In this document: one piece after another, positions 43,221 to 52,680 of the stretch
Layout of the letters: each line of letters starts with the position of its first letter
Numbering within the stretch: the first letter of the stretch is position 1
Assembly: GCF_040796495.1 (NCBI RefSeq)
Contig: NZ_JBFNQN010000008.1
Span: forward strand, 124,001 to 188,000
Direction of reading: 5' to 3'
Source of the DNA: Kineococcus endophyticus
Lineage (GTDB): Bacteria > Actinomycetota > Actinomycetes > Actinomycetales > Kineococcaceae
DNA length: 64,000 bases
The notes under the pieces: generated by a model
The model's input: only the letters and a program-made list of their open reading frames with translations
Databases searched by the model: none
What the model was told of the DNA's origin: nothing
Program-made: the position numbers and the translations under genes

Positions 43221-44419
43221 GCCGCCGTGGGCCAGGTGAGCTCGCGGAGGTCCTGGACGGCATCGCCGCCGGCGCGGTCGGGCGGGAGGAGAAGCGGGAA
43301 CTGCCCTTCGCCGCGGTCGACGCGTTGCGCGAGGCCGGGGTGACCGCGTTGACGGTGCCCACCGAGTTCGGCGGGGGCGGTGCCACGGACGAGGAGCTGT
43401 TCGCCGTCCTCGTCGACCTCGCGGCGGCCGACTCCAACCTCCCGCAACTCCTGCGCGCGCACTTCGCCCACGTCGAGGGACTGCGCCTGGACCCCGACCG
43501 GCCGGGCACCGCCGACTGGTTCCGGGCCGTGGCCGCCGGCGAGGTGTTCGGCAACGCGACGCACGAGAGGAGCTCGGCCGTCGTGGAGTCGCTGTCGACG
43601 CGACTGACGCGCGTCGGGGACGGGTGGCAGCTCGACGGTGTGAAGCACTACACCACCGGGTCGCTCTTCGCGGACTGGATCGCGGTGAGCGCCCAGCGGG
43701 AGGGGCCCGACGGGACGACGGTGCCCGTCGGCGTGGTGGTGTCGAGCAGGGCTGCGGGGGTCGACCTGCGCGACGACTGGAACGGTTTCGGTCAACGCCT
43801 GACCGGCAGTGGGACGACCCGCTTCGACCGGGTCCGCGTCGACCCCGCCCACGTGGTCGAGCAGCACGGTGACGGGGTCCCCACGCCGATGACGGCCTTC
43901 GTGCAGCTCGTCCTGCTGGCCTGCCTCGCCGGCACCGCGCAGGCCGTGGTGCGCGATGCGACGGACTTCGTCCGCACCCGCACCCGTGTGTACCGGCATG
44001 GATCCGGGGCGACGGCCGCCCAGGACCCCCTCGTCCTGCACGTCGTGGGGCGGCTCGCCGCGGACGCGGCCGCGTCCCGTGCGCTCGTCCTGGACGCCGC
44101 GCGCGCCCTGGACGCCGTGCACGCGGCCACGGGTCCCGAACGCACCGGAGCCGTGGAACAGGCCGAACTGGCCACCGTGCAGGCCCAGGCGGTGGTCGTG
44201 GAACTCGTGCTGCGCTCGACGACGGCTCTCTTCGACGTGGGGGGCGCCTCCGCGACCGACCTCGGTCGGCACCTCGACCGGCACTGGCGCAACGCCCGGA
44301 CCCTCGCCTCGCACAACCCGGTCGCCTACCAGTTGCGGACCGTCGGCGACCACCTCGTCAACGGGTCCGGGCTGACGTACGCCTGGGCGACCGGCGAGGC
44401 CGGGAAGGAGATCGCGTGA
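43217..44419 (+). CDS. Acyl-CoA-dehydrogenase-fold flavin monooxygenase (DszC/SfnB-like)
   Basis: 400 residues with the acyl-CoA dehydrogenase fold, but with the markers of the FMN-dependent monooxygenase branch: VFGNATHERS, KHYTTGSLFADWI, and DRHWRNARTLASHNP near the C-terminus. DszC oxidises dibenzothiophene sulfur and SfnB relatives act in dimethyl sulfone use; both need a flavin reductase, which is not encoded here. The GTG overlaps the ATPase stop (GTGA). Under a SAM riboswitch, oxidation of an imported thioether or sulfone is a good guess. Confidence 0.87.
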   Translation: MSRRGPGELAEVLDGIAAGAVGREEKRELPFAAVDALREAGVTALTVPTEFGGGGATDEELFAVLVDLAAADSNLPQLLRAHFAHVEGLRLDPDRPGTADWFRAVAAGEVFGNATHERSSAVVESLSTRLTRVGDGWQLDGVKHYTTGSLFADWIAVSAQREGPDGTTVPVGVVVSSRAAGVDLRDDWNGFGQRLTGSGTTRFDRVRVDPAHVVEQHGDGVPTPMTAFVQLVLLACLAGTAQAVVRDATDFVRTRTRVYRHGSGATAAQDPLVLHVVGRLAADAAASRALVLDAARALDAVHAATGPERTGAVEQAELATVQAQAVVVELVLRSTTALFDVGGASATDLGRHLDRHWRNARTLASHNPVAYQLRTVGDHLVNGSGLTYAWATGEAGKEIA

Positions 44420-45798
44420 GCGCCGTGAAGCCGTTGTTGCTGAACCTGTTCGAGATGAACTGCGTCAGCCACATCACGCACGGGTTGTGGCGTTTGCCCG
44501 GGAACCGCCGCCACACGTTCGAGGACGTCGAGTACTGGACGACGCTGGCCCGCACCGCCGAGGAGGCGGGGTTCGACGCCGTGTTCCTGGCCGACGTCGT
44601 CGGAGCCTACGACGTGTTCCGCGGCGGACCGGAGACCGCTCTGCGGGAGGGACTGCAGATCCCGAGCAACGACCCGCTGCTCGTCGTCCCGGCGATGGCC
44701 GTCGTGACCGAGCACCTCGGGTTCGGGGTGACCTTCTCCACCAGCTACGAACCCCCGTTCGCCTTCGCGCGACGCATGAGCACCCTCGACCACCTGACCC
44801 GGGGGCGCGTGGGCTGGAACGTCGTGACGTCGTACCTGCCGAACGCGGCCCGGAACTTCGGGCTCGCCGACGAGATCGAGCACGACCACCGCTACGCCAT
44901 CGCCGACGAGTTCATGGAGGTCGTCTACAAGTTGTGGGAGGGGTCCTGGGACGACGACGCGGTGGTCGCCGACCGCGACCGTGGCGTCTACACCGACCCG
45001 ACCCGGGTGCGGTACGTGCACCACACCGGCGAGCACTTCCGCGTCGCCGGACCGCACCTGACGTCACCCTCCCCCCAGAGGACGCCGCTGGTGGTGCAGG
45101 CCACCGCCTCCCGGGCCGGCATCGAGTTCGCCGGCCGGCACGCCGAGCTCGTCTTCACCGGCGGACCCGACGAGGCGTCGGTGCGACGGACCATCGCCGC
45201 GGTGCGGGAGGCAGCCGTCCGGCACGGCCGCCAGGCCGAGGACGTGAAGTTCGTGGTCCAGGCCAGCGTGGTCACGGGCCGCACCGCTGCGGAGGTCGCG
45301 GCGAAGGTGGCCGAGCACGAGCGCTTCGACAGCCTCGACGGTCGGCTCGCCCACGCGTCCCTGCCCTTCGACCCCACCGCCCATCCGCGGGACCGGACCG
45401 TCGGCGAGGCGCTGGCCGCGGAGGGCAGACTGGACGACCCCGCCACCCGGGGGTTCCCGCTCGAGCAGCGGATCGCGGACTTCCTCGACGCGACGGGCCG
45501 CTTCGCCCGGACCTTCTCCGTGGCCGGGGAACCCCACGTCGTCGTGGCGGAGATCGAGCGCTGGCTCGACGACGTCGGCATCGACGGCATCAACCTCACC
45601 CAGCACCACAGCTACGGGACCCTGGAGGACTTCGGCGAGTTCGTGGTCCCGCGGTTGCGCGAGCGTGGCCGCCGCCCCGAGGGGTACGTCAAGGGTCAGA
45701 CGATGCGCGAACGCTTCGGTGGAGCCGGACCGCACCTCCCGCCCGACCACCCAGGCCGCCGGTTCGCCGGCGGGAGGGGTCTTCGAGGACGCACCTGA
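44416..45798 (+). CDS. LLM-class flavin monooxygenase (NtaA/SnaA/DszA family)
   Basis: A 460-residue bacterial-luciferase-like barrel of the NtaA/SnaA/DszA/SoxA branch: LFEMNCVSHITHGLW at the start, GFDAVFLADVVG, the SNDPLLVVPAMA stretch, RGRVGWNVVTSYLPNAARNFG, and SPQRTPLVVQATASRAGIEFA. Members use reduced FMN and oxygen to cleave C-S or C-N bonds. Translationally coupled to the DszC-like gene (GTGA), it could perform the sulfur-releasing step after S-oxidation. The substrate is not known. No NADH:FMN reductase gene is seen in the operon. Confidence 0.9.
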   Translation: MSAVKPLLLNLFEMNCVSHITHGLWRLPGNRRHTFEDVEYWTTLARTAEEAGFDAVFLADVVGAYDVFRGGPETALREGLQIPSNDPLLVVPAMAVVTEHLGFGVTFSTSYEPPFAFARRMSTLDHLTRGRVGWNVVTSYLPNAARNFGLADEIEHDHRYAIADEFMEVVYKLWEGSWDDDAVVADRDRGVYTDPTRVRYVHHTGEHFRVAGPHLTSPSPQRTPLVVQATASRAGIEFAGRHAELVFTGGPDEASVRRTIAAVREAAVRHGRQAEDVKFVVQASVVTGRTAAEVAAKVAEHERFDSLDGRLAHASLPFDPTAHPRDRTVGEALAAEGRLDDPATRGFPLEQRIADFLDATGRFARTFSVAGEPHVVVAEIERWLDDVGIDGINLTQHHSYGTLEDFGEFVVPRLRERGRRPEGYVKGQTMRERFGGAGPHLPPDHPGRRFAGGRGLRGRT

Positions 45799-45863
45799 CG
45801 CCGGCAGGGGCCCCAGAACGACCTCGGCATGCACGCAGCCCACCACCGCAGCATGATCGCCGG

Positions 45864-46931
45864 GTGGGACGACGCGTCGGCATCGAGGAGGAGTTCCTGC
45901 TGGTCGACGCCGACACGGGCAGGGCTCGTGGCGACGGGCCGGCGGTGGCGCGGGCCGTGGAGGAGCAGACCGAACTGCAGCAGCAGCAGGTCGAGACCGG
46001 CACCGCTCCGCACACGGACCTGCGGGAGGCGGCCTCCGACCTCCTCGGACGCCGCGCCCGCACCGCTGCGGCCGCCCGGGAGCGGGGGGCCCGGCTGCTC
46101 GCCCTGGCGACCCACCCGCTGCCGACGGCGTCCGCCACCACCCGCGGCGAGCGCTACCAGCGCCTGGAGGACCACTACGGGTTGCTGGTCCGCGAACAGC
46201 TGACGTGCGGGTGCCACGTCCACGTCGAGGTCCCCGACCGGGGCGAGGCCGCCGCCGTCCTGGACCGCCTGCGGCCCTGGACGTCCGTGCTGCTGGCCCT
46301 GTCGTCCAACTCCCCGTTCTGGCAGGGCGCCGACAGCGGGTACGCCTCGTACCGCACCCAGGTCTGGTACCGCTGGCCGACGGCCGGACCGACCGAACCG
46401 TTCGGGGACGCGGCCGGCTACGACCGGGCCACGGCGCGGTTGCTGGCCACGGGCGTCCCCCTCGACGCGGGGCAGTTCTACTTCGACGCCCGCATCTCGG
46501 CGACGCACCCCACGGTGGAGGTCCGCGTCGCCGACGTCTGCCTGCTGGCCCGCGACGCGGTGCTCCTCGCCGCCCTCACCCGGGGACTCGTGGAGACCGC
46601 GGCCCGCGAGGCGGCGGACGGCCTCCCGGTGCCCGACGTCTCCGTCGCCGCCCTGCGCGCGGCGTCCTGGCGTGCCGCGCACGACGGGACCGGCGGCGAG
46701 CTCGTCTCCCCCACCTCCGGCCGGCCGGAACCCGCCGACGCGGTGCTGACCGCCCTGGTGGACCACGTGCGTCCCGCCCTGCTCGACGCCGGGGACGAGG
46801 AGCTGGTGTTGACCGGGCTGGCGGACGTCCGCCGCCGCGGCACGGGCGCGGACTGGCAGCGCGCCACGGCGGCCCGGTCGGGGGTGGACGCCGTGGCGCG
46901 CGAGGCCGCCGAGGCGACCCTGCGGTCCTGA
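45864..46931 (+). CDS. Carboxylate-amine ligase YbdK family (glutamate-cysteine ligase 2)
   Basis: 355 residues of the GCS2 family: GIEEEFLLVD at the start, then LEDHYGLLVREQLTCGCHVHVEVPD (ligand region with paired His), SSNSPFWQGADSGYASYRTQVWYRWP and FDARISATHPTVEVRVADV. Relatives have weak glutamate-cysteine ligase activity or join other amines to glutamate. The gene follows the LLM gene by 65 bases in the same direction. Whether it shares the riboswitch-controlled transcript is unclear, but a thiol-related ligase here supports a sulfur theme. The GTG start at 45864 is chosen for the typical short lead into GIEEEF. Confidence 0.88.
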   Translation: MGRRVGIEEEFLLVDADTGRARGDGPAVARAVEEQTELQQQQVETGTAPHTDLREAASDLLGRRARTAAAARERGARLLALATHPLPTASATTRGERYQRLEDHYGLLVREQLTCGCHVHVEVPDRGEAAAVLDRLRPWTSVLLALSSNSPFWQGADSGYASYRTQVWYRWPTAGPTEPFGDAAGYDRATARLLATGVPLDAGQFYFDARISATHPTVEVRVADVCLLARDAVLLAALTRGLVETAAREAADGLPVPDVSVAALRAASWRAAHDGTGGELVSPTSGRPEPADAVLTALVDHVRPALLDAGDEELVLTGLADVRRRGTGADWQRATAARSGVDAVAREAAEATLRS

Positions 46932-46935
46932 ACCG

Positions 46936-47763
46936 TCAGACGCGCCGCTTGAGACTGCCCTTGAGGTCCGGGACGTCCGCGAGCAGGCGCTTGGTGTAGT
47001 CCGCCTGCGGCGCGAAGATCACCTCGTCCGTGCTGCCGCGTTCCACGACCTTCCCGTGCTCCATGACCGCGACGCGGTCGGCCAGGTAGCAGGCCTGCCC
47101 GATGTCGTGGGTGATGAACAGCACCGTCAGCCCGAGGTCGTCCTTCAGGTCGTGCAGGACGTTGAGGACGTTCACGCGCAGCGTGGCGTCGAGCATGCTC
47201 GTCGCCTCGTCGGCCAGCAGGACCTTGGGCCGCATCATGAGCGCACGAGCCAGCATGACGCGCTGCCGCTGACCACCCGACAACTGGTGCGGGTACTTGT
47301 GCAACGTGTCGGCCGGGGTGAGCCCGACGTAGCCCAGGCACTCCTCGATGAGGGCGTCCGCCTCGTCCCGCCCGACCGAGGCCAGCGCCAGGCTGCGCCG
47401 CAGCAGGCCGCCGACGGCGAAGAACTGGTTGAACGAGGCGAACGGGTCCTGGAAGACCGCCTGCACCTCGCTCCAGTACGACCGCAACTGCTTGCCCCGC
47501 AGGTTCGTCACGTCCTGCCCGCGGAAGGAGATCGCGCCGGAGGTCACCGGCATGAGCCGCAGCAGCATCCGCGCGAGGGTCGACTTGCCGGAACCGGACT
47601 CCCCCACGACGGCCAGCACGTTGCCGGCCGGGAAGTCCAGGGAGACCCGGTCCACGGCCACGACCTTCGACCCGGCAACGTGGAACTCCTTCACGACGTC
47701 CCGGCAGGCGAGCACGCTGTCGGTCGCCGTCGCAGCGGCCGGTCCGGTGGTTCCCGTCGTCAT
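46936..47763 (-). CDS. ABC importer ATPase (DppF type)
   Basis: A 275-residue ATPase, the last gene of the second importer operon. Walker A GESGSGKST, Q-loop VFQDPFASFN, signature LSGGQRQRVMLARAL, Walker B VLLADEAT and switch His in FITHD. Walker B is followed by ATSMLDATLR, where most relatives have PTSALD, a modest change. The ATG overlaps the preceding ATPase stop (ATGA). Unlike the riboswitch-controlled importer, the two ATPases are separate genes here. Confidence 0.9.
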   Translation of the reverse strand: MTTGTTGPAAATATDSVLACRDVVKEFHVAGSKVVAVDRVSLDFPAGNVLAVVGESGSGKSTLARMLLRLMPVTSGAISFRGQDVTNLRGKQLRSYWSEVQAVFQDPFASFNQFFAVGGLLRRSLALASVGRDEADALIEECLGYVGLTPADTLHKYPHQLSGGQRQRVMLARALMMRPKVLLADEATSMLDATLRVNVLNVLHDLKDDLGLTVLFITHDIGQACYLADRVAVMEHGKVVERGSTDEVIFAPQADYTKRLLADVPDLKGSLKRRV

Positions 47764-48692
47764 CGCAGACCTCCCTCGGTCGGCTGCGGGCGGGTCCGGC
47801 GGTCCCGGCCCCGTGCCCGCGTCTCCTCCGTCGGGTCCAGCACCGACGACAGCAACTTCTTCGTGTACGGGTGCTGCGGGTCGTGGACGAGCTGTTCCGT
47901 GGGGCCCGTCTCGACGATCTTCCCCGCGTTCATGATGGCGAGCTTGTCCGACACCTGGGACAGCACGGGCAGGTCGTGCGTGACGAACACGACCCCCGAC
48001 ATGATGCGCTGCTCGACCATCGCCAGGAGCATCTCGACCAGCATCCGCTGGCTCGACACGTCCAGGGCGGACGTCGGTTCGTCGGCGATGAGCAGCCGGG
48101 GGTTCAGCAGGGTCGAGACGACCGTGATGACGCGCTGCTTCATCCCGCCGGACAACTGGTGCGGGTAGGAGTCGAGCACGCGGACCGGCATCTCCAGCAT
48201 CTTCAGCCGGTCCCGGGCCAGGTCCAGCGCCTGGTCCCGCGTCACGGACCGGTCGTGCGCCCGCATGACGTCGTGCACGAGGTTGCGCACGCGCAGGGTC
48301 GGGCTGATGGCGTTCATCGCCCCCTGCGGCAGCATCGAGACCACGCCGCCGCGGTACTTCCGCTGCCGCTTCAGGTCCTGGTCGCCGCGCAGCGTCGTCA
48401 GGTCGATCTGCTCGCCGTCGATCTCGAGCGTGCCCTCCACGACGTACAGCGGGGGGTTGGCGATCATGGCCAAGGAGTTGCCCAGGGTGGTCTTGCCGCA
48501 CCCCGACTCCCCCGCGAGGCCGAGGATCTCCCCCTCGCCGAGTTCCAGGGTCACCCCGTCCACCGCGGTGAAGTCCCGGTCCCCGCCGCCGTAGACGGCC
48601 CGCACGCCGACCGCGCGGGCGAGCAGCGTCGACGTGCCCGTCCCCGTCCCCGTGCCTGACGTCGGTGCCCCGGACGCTCCGGTGGTGCTCAC
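47760..48692 (-). CDS. ABC importer ATPase (DppD type)
   Basis: A 310-residue ATPase with Walker A GESGCGKTT, Q-loop MLPQGAMNAISPTLRV (the DppD-type long Q-loop), signature LSGGMKQRVITV, Walker B LLIADEPTSALD and switch VTHDLPV. The end carries the oligopeptide-type tail HPYTKKLLSSVLDP that is followed by a basic segment. A Thr/Gly/Ser-rich N-terminal lead of about 22 residues may be disordered. Its GTG overlaps the permease stop (GTGA). Confidence 0.9.
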   Translation of the reverse strand: MSTTGASGAPTSGTGTGTGTSTLLARAVGVRAVYGGGDRDFTAVDGVTLELGEGEILGLAGESGCGKTTLGNSLAMIANPPLYVVEGTLEIDGEQIDLTTLRGDQDLKRQRKYRGGVVSMLPQGAMNAISPTLRVRNLVHDVMRAHDRSVTRDQALDLARDRLKMLEMPVRVLDSYPHQLSGGMKQRVITVVSTLLNPRLLIADEPTSALDVSSQRMLVEMLLAMVEQRIMSGVVFVTHDLPVLSQVSDKLAIMNAGKIVETGPTEQLVHDPQHPYTKKLLSSVLDPTEETRARGRDRRTRPQPTEGGLR

Positions 48693-49717
48693 GACCGTCC
48701 CCCTTCGTGCGCCGTCCTGGCCCGGCCGGCGCCCACCCCGGCACGTTCGCCGCCCACGGGTCGCGTGGCCGCGGCCGCCTGCGCCTCGGCGAGGCGGCGG
48801 GCCTGCGTCTGCTTCATCTGCTTGCGCTTGCCGCGGCGCAGCCGCGGGTTGAACACCTCGTCGAGGCTGGCCTGCAGCAGCAGGAACCCGAAGGAGACGA
48901 GGGTCAGGACGATGGTCGGCGGCAGGAACGCCCACCAGGCGCCGCTGGCGACGGCTTGGAAGGCCAGCGCCCAGTGCAGCTGGGTCCCGAGGGAGTCCGC
49001 ACCCGCCGGCCCGAGCCCCAGCATCGACAGCGCCGCTTCGGCGAGGATCGCCCCGGAGACCTGCAGCACGAACGCCATGACCGCGTAGGACAGGATGTAC
49101 GGCAGCACGTCGCGGACGAGGATGCCGCCGAGGCGCGCCCCGGACAGCCGGGCCACGTCGATGTGCTCGCGGGTGGCGACCGAACTGGCCTGGGCGCGGA
49201 CGGCGCGAGCCGTCCAGGGCCAGGACGTGATGCCGATGACCACCGCGAGGGACCACATGGTGCTCTTGGGCAGGGAGATCGAGATGAGGATCAGGACGAT
49301 GATCGAGGGGATGGCCAGGACCACGTTCGTGATGCCCATGAGCAGTTCCTCGAGCCAGCCGCCGACGTAGCCCGCGAGGAGCCCGATCGCGACACCGATG
49401 GTCGTCGCGATGATGCCGGCGACCAGCCCGATGACGAGCGAGGTGCGGGTACCGGCCATGAGGACGGCGAGGACGTCGTGCCCGAAGTTGTCGGTGCCGA
49501 ACAGCAGGCCGTTCCCCGGCGGGTCGTACAGCGACCCGACCTTCTCGCTCGACGACGTCGGGTAGAAGTACCCCGCGACCCCGAGCAGCAGGACGAGCAC
49601 GACGAAGCCGAGGGCGACCCAGAACCGGGCGGAGAAGTTGAGGCTGCGGAACGGGTTGGACCGTGGAGCGGTCGCCTCGTCCGCGGTCGCCACGCTGGAG
49701 ACGTTCGGTGTGGACAT
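48689..49717 (-). CDS. ABC importer permease (DppC type)
   Basis: A 342-residue permease: a cytoplasmic lead, TM helix 1 (WVALGFVVLVLLLGVAGYF), the periplasmic LFGTDNFGHDVLAVLMAGTR, then five more helices with the docking loop HIDVARLSGARLGGILVRDVLP. The last 60 residues form a long basic and Ala-rich cytoplasmic tail that most DppC proteins lack. ATG 49717 has GAGAGG upstream and lies 1 base after the stop of the partner permease. Confidence 0.9.
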   Translation of the reverse strand: MSTPNVSSVATADEATAPRSNPFRSLNFSARFWVALGFVVLVLLLGVAGYFYPTSSSEKVGSLYDPPGNGLLFGTDNFGHDVLAVLMAGTRTSLVIGLVAGIIATTIGVAIGLLAGYVGGWLEELLMGITNVVLAIPSIIVLILISISLPKSTMWSLAVVIGITSWPWTARAVRAQASSVATREHIDVARLSGARLGGILVRDVLPYILSYAVMAFVLQVSGAILAEAALSMLGLGPAGADSLGTQLHWALAFQAVASGAWWAFLPPTIVLTLVSFGFLLLQASLDEVFNPRLRRGKRKQMKQTQARRLAEAQAAAATRPVGGERAGVGAGRARTAHEGGRS

Positions 49718-49718
49718 G

Positions 49719-50729
49719 TCACCTCTCCCCGGAAGCGGCCGCACGGATGCGCGGATCGACGATGCCGTAGACGATCTCGACCAGGAAGTTGGCCGCGAGC
49801 ACCGCCAGCGTGATGATGAGCGTGATCGCCTGGATCACCGGGTAGTCGTTCTGCGAGATGGCGTTGAAGAGCAGCGTGCCGACCCCCGGGTAGTTGAACA
49901 CCAGTTCGGTGATGAGCGCGCCGCTGACCAGCGTCCCGATCGACAGGGCCAGCCCCGTGATCTGCGGGAGCATCGCGTTCCGGAAGATGTACCGGGTGAT
50001 GCGGTTGTCCCCGATGCCCATGGCGCGGCCGTAGTTGACGTAGTCCCCGCCGAGCTCGTAGATCGCCATGGAGCGCATCCCGACGGCCTGGCCGCCGATG
50101 AAGACGATGACCAGTGACAGGAACGGCAGCCAGTAGTACTGCAGGGCGTCGGTGACGAAGTCCAGCGAGAACGCCGGGCTGTTGCCGAGGGAGTAGGCCC
50201 CGCCGACGGGGAAGATCCCGGCGACGACGGCCAGCCCGTACAGCAGGAGGATGGACAGGCAGTAGTACGGCATGGCCGACAGGAACAGCGAGGACGTGAA
50301 GACGCTGCGGTCCCAGTTGCCGCCGCGGAAGGCCGCGACGGCGCCGACGACGTTCCCGAGCACCCAGCCGATCACGATCGCCGGCAGCTGGACCGCGATC
50401 GACCACGGCAGGGCCTGCCCGAGCAGCGAGTTCACCGACGTCGGGTAGGACGCGAACGACGTCCCGAGGTCGCCGCTGAAGACCTTGCCGAGGTAGGTGA
50501 GGAACTGCTGCCACAGCGGGGCGTTCAACCCGAACTGCTGGACGAACCCCTCGTAGATCTGCTTCTGCTGCTCACCGTTGACGGCCCCGCCCCGGGCCAG
50601 GTTGGACACGATGACGTCCACCGGGTTGCCGGGAACGAGCCGCGGGAGCAGGAAGTTCAGGGACACCGCCGCGACGAGCGCGACGACGTACCACACGGTC
50701 TTGCGCGCGATGTACTGTCCGAGCTTCAC
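49719..50729 (-). CDS. ABC importer permease (DppB type)
   Basis: A 336-residue permease with six TM helices, beginning YIARKTVWYVVALVAAVSL and LPRLVPGNPVD, with the docking loop NYGRAMGIGDNRITRYIFR and the C-terminal YGIVDPRIR. It is intact, in contrast to the DppB-type gene at 39653. The start is GTG 50729, 9 bases after the stop of the binding-protein gene. It forms the channel with the DppC-type subunit. Confidence 0.9.
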   Translation of the reverse strand: MKLGQYIARKTVWYVVALVAAVSLNFLLPRLVPGNPVDVIVSNLARGGAVNGEQQKQIYEGFVQQFGLNAPLWQQFLTYLGKVFSGDLGTSFASYPTSVNSLLGQALPWSIAVQLPAIVIGWVLGNVVGAVAAFRGGNWDRSVFTSSLFLSAMPYYCLSILLLYGLAVVAGIFPVGGAYSLGNSPAFSLDFVTDALQYYWLPFLSLVIVFIGGQAVGMRSMAIYELGGDYVNYGRAMGIGDNRITRYIFRNAMLPQITGLALSIGTLVSGALITELVFNYPGVGTLLFNAISQNDYPVIQAITLIITLAVLAANFLVEIVYGIVDPRIRAAASGER

Positions 50730-50738
50730 GGCCCGACC

Positions 50739-52562
50739 TCAGGCTTCGATCTTCTTGATCTTGAAGAGCCAGTCGTTCCCGGCCCCGCGGAACATCGGCG
50801 GCGCGTAGTCGTTGGCCTGGGTCGGGAAGTTCGTCCAGTTGCTCGCGTTGAACTCGAAGAACTCGTCCGGCCGGTACATGAGGGGGATGGCCGGCGCCTG
50901 CTGGCGGTACATGTCGTCCAGGGCCGTGAGCGCCTGCTTCTTCGACCCGTCGTCCGGCGCCGCCGCGGCCGCCTCCAGGAGGTCGTTCACCTGGTCGTTG
51001 GTCCACCGACCGTAGTTGCGGAAGGCCGTCTGCCCCAGCGGGGCGAGCTCGACGTTGCTCATGACGTCGCTGAAGCGCTGCCACGGCGTCGCCGGGTTGG
51101 TGCCCGACACGTACCAGCAGCACATGTCGAAGTCGCCGTTCGCCACCGACGTCGTGACCTGCGCCTGCTGGGGGAAGTTCGTGGCGGCGTCGATGCCGAT
51201 CGCCTTCAGGTTCTTGGCGACGATCTCCAGCGCGGCGTTCCAGTCCGTCCACCCCTGGGGGGTGATGAGCTTCCACGGCCCGAGGCGCTGACCGTCCTTG
51301 GCGTAGATCCCGTCCGAGCCCTTGGCGTACCCGGCGTCGGTGAGGGTCTTCTCCGCCTTGGTCGCGTCGAAGGACCAGCCGTCGGCCTTGGCGCGGTCTC
51401 CGTCGAACCACTTGTCCTCGGCGCCGCCGGGGATGATGAGCGAAGCCTGCACGTCGGCGGAGTACCCCGACATCGCCGTCTCGGCGATCGAGGCGTAGTC
51501 GATGGCGAAGGCGACGGCACGGCGGACCGCCGGATCGGCCAGCGCGCCGCGGGTCGTGTTGAAGATGAACATCGGCATGGAGCCCGGCACGTAGTAGGGC
51601 TTGTCCTTGACGTAGGTCCCGACGGGCTTGCCCGACTCCCACATCTTCCAGATCTGCGGGACGAACTGCTGCATGACGTCCAGCTCGCCGTTCTGGAACT
51701 TCAAGTTGCCGTCCTCGTTGGACTTGAAGATCGGGTGGATGATCTTCGTGGGGGCCGGCAGGCCGCCGTAGAACTTCTGTCCCCAGTACTTCTCGTTGCG
51801 GGCCAGGATGATCTGGGTCTGGTCGGCCTTCTCCAGGGTGTAGGGGCCCGAGCCGAGGAGCTCGGTGGTCTCCCAGCTGGCCAGCTTGTTGCCGGTCTCG
51901 GACGCGACCTTCTCGAAGACGGCCTTCGGGAGGATGAACTGGACGGCGAGCTGCTGCAGGATCATGTCCACGTTCTTGCGGTCCTGGTTGATCGCGACCG
52001 TGATGGTGTCGCCGCTCGCGGTGATGTCGTCGGCCTCGACCCAGAAGGACGCCACCGTGAGCGTCGGGTCGATCTTCCCCAGCTGGAAGGTGTAGAGGAC
52101 GTCGTCCGCGGTCAGCGCCGTCCCGTCCGACCACGTGACGCCGTCCTGCAGCGTCAAGGAGACCGACGACGTGCCGTCGACCTTGTAGTCCGCGGCCAGG
52201 CCCGGCTTGAGCTCGCCGGAGACGATGTCGAACCGGAGGAGGGTCTCGTAGACGTACTGCGCGACGTTGTTCGCGGCCGGCCACGCCGGGGCCCCCGCGA
52301 AGGTGTTGAAGTTCGTGGGCGGGCTGAACTGGAACCCCGCCAGGAACAGCTGGTCGGCCGCGTCGCCCCTGCGCCCGCCGCCGATCTTGCCGTTGTTGCC
52401 GATGCCGGGCAGCGTGCTGTCCTTCGTGCCGCCACCGCCACCGCTGCCACCGCCGCAGGCGGCGAGGGCGACCCCACCGGCCGCGACGCTGGAGACGGCG
52501 AGGAAGCGGCGGCGCGTGGCGCTGCCCGTGGGTTCGGGTGCGCTGGACGGGGTGGTGGACAT
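50739..52562 (-). CDS. ABC solute-binding lipoprotein, family 5, twin-arginine exported
   Basis: 607 residues. The leader has a twin-Arg motif RRRFLAV and a lipobox with Cys36 (ALAAC), followed by a Gly-rich linker, so it is probably exported folded by Tat and lipid-anchored. The family-5 body shows GLAADYKVDGTSSVSLTLQDGVTWSDGT and AIPLMYRPDEFFEFNASNWTNFP. Family-5 proteins bind peptides, but a branch binds oligosaccharides. The sugar-type enzymes encoded upstream in the same direction make a glycoside or oligosaccharide plausible. ATG 52562 has AAGGA upstream. Confidence 0.9.
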   Translation of the reverse strand: MSTTPSSAPEPTGSATRRRFLAVSSVAAGGVALAACGGGSGGGGGTKDSTLPGIGNNGKIGGGRRGDAADQLFLAGFQFSPPTNFNTFAGAPAWPAANNVAQYVYETLLRFDIVSGELKPGLAADYKVDGTSSVSLTLQDGVTWSDGTALTADDVLYTFQLGKIDPTLTVASFWVEADDITASGDTITVAINQDRKNVDMILQQLAVQFILPKAVFEKVASETGNKLASWETTELLGSGPYTLEKADQTQIILARNEKYWGQKFYGGLPAPTKIIHPIFKSNEDGNLKFQNGELDVMQQFVPQIWKMWESGKPVGTYVKDKPYYVPGSMPMFIFNTTRGALADPAVRRAVAFAIDYASIAETAMSGYSADVQASLIIPGGAEDKWFDGDRAKADGWSFDATKAEKTLTDAGYAKGSDGIYAKDGQRLGPWKLITPQGWTDWNAALEIVAKNLKAIGIDAATNFPQQAQVTTSVANGDFDMCCWYVSGTNPATPWQRFSDVMSNVELAPLGQTAFRNYGRWTNDQVNDLLEAAAAAPDDGSKKQALTALDDMYRQQAPAIPLMYRPDEFFEFNASNWTNFPTQANDYAPPMFRGAGNDWLFKIKKIEA

Positions 52563-52680
52563 GGTGGGTTCCTTCCGAGCGGTCTGGTGGGTCCTGGTGG
52601 ACGGGGACGGTCGTCGACGGTGACGACGTCTCCGCGGTGGGACTGCGGACGGGCGGTGCGTTCCTGCGGTGTGCGGTGGT

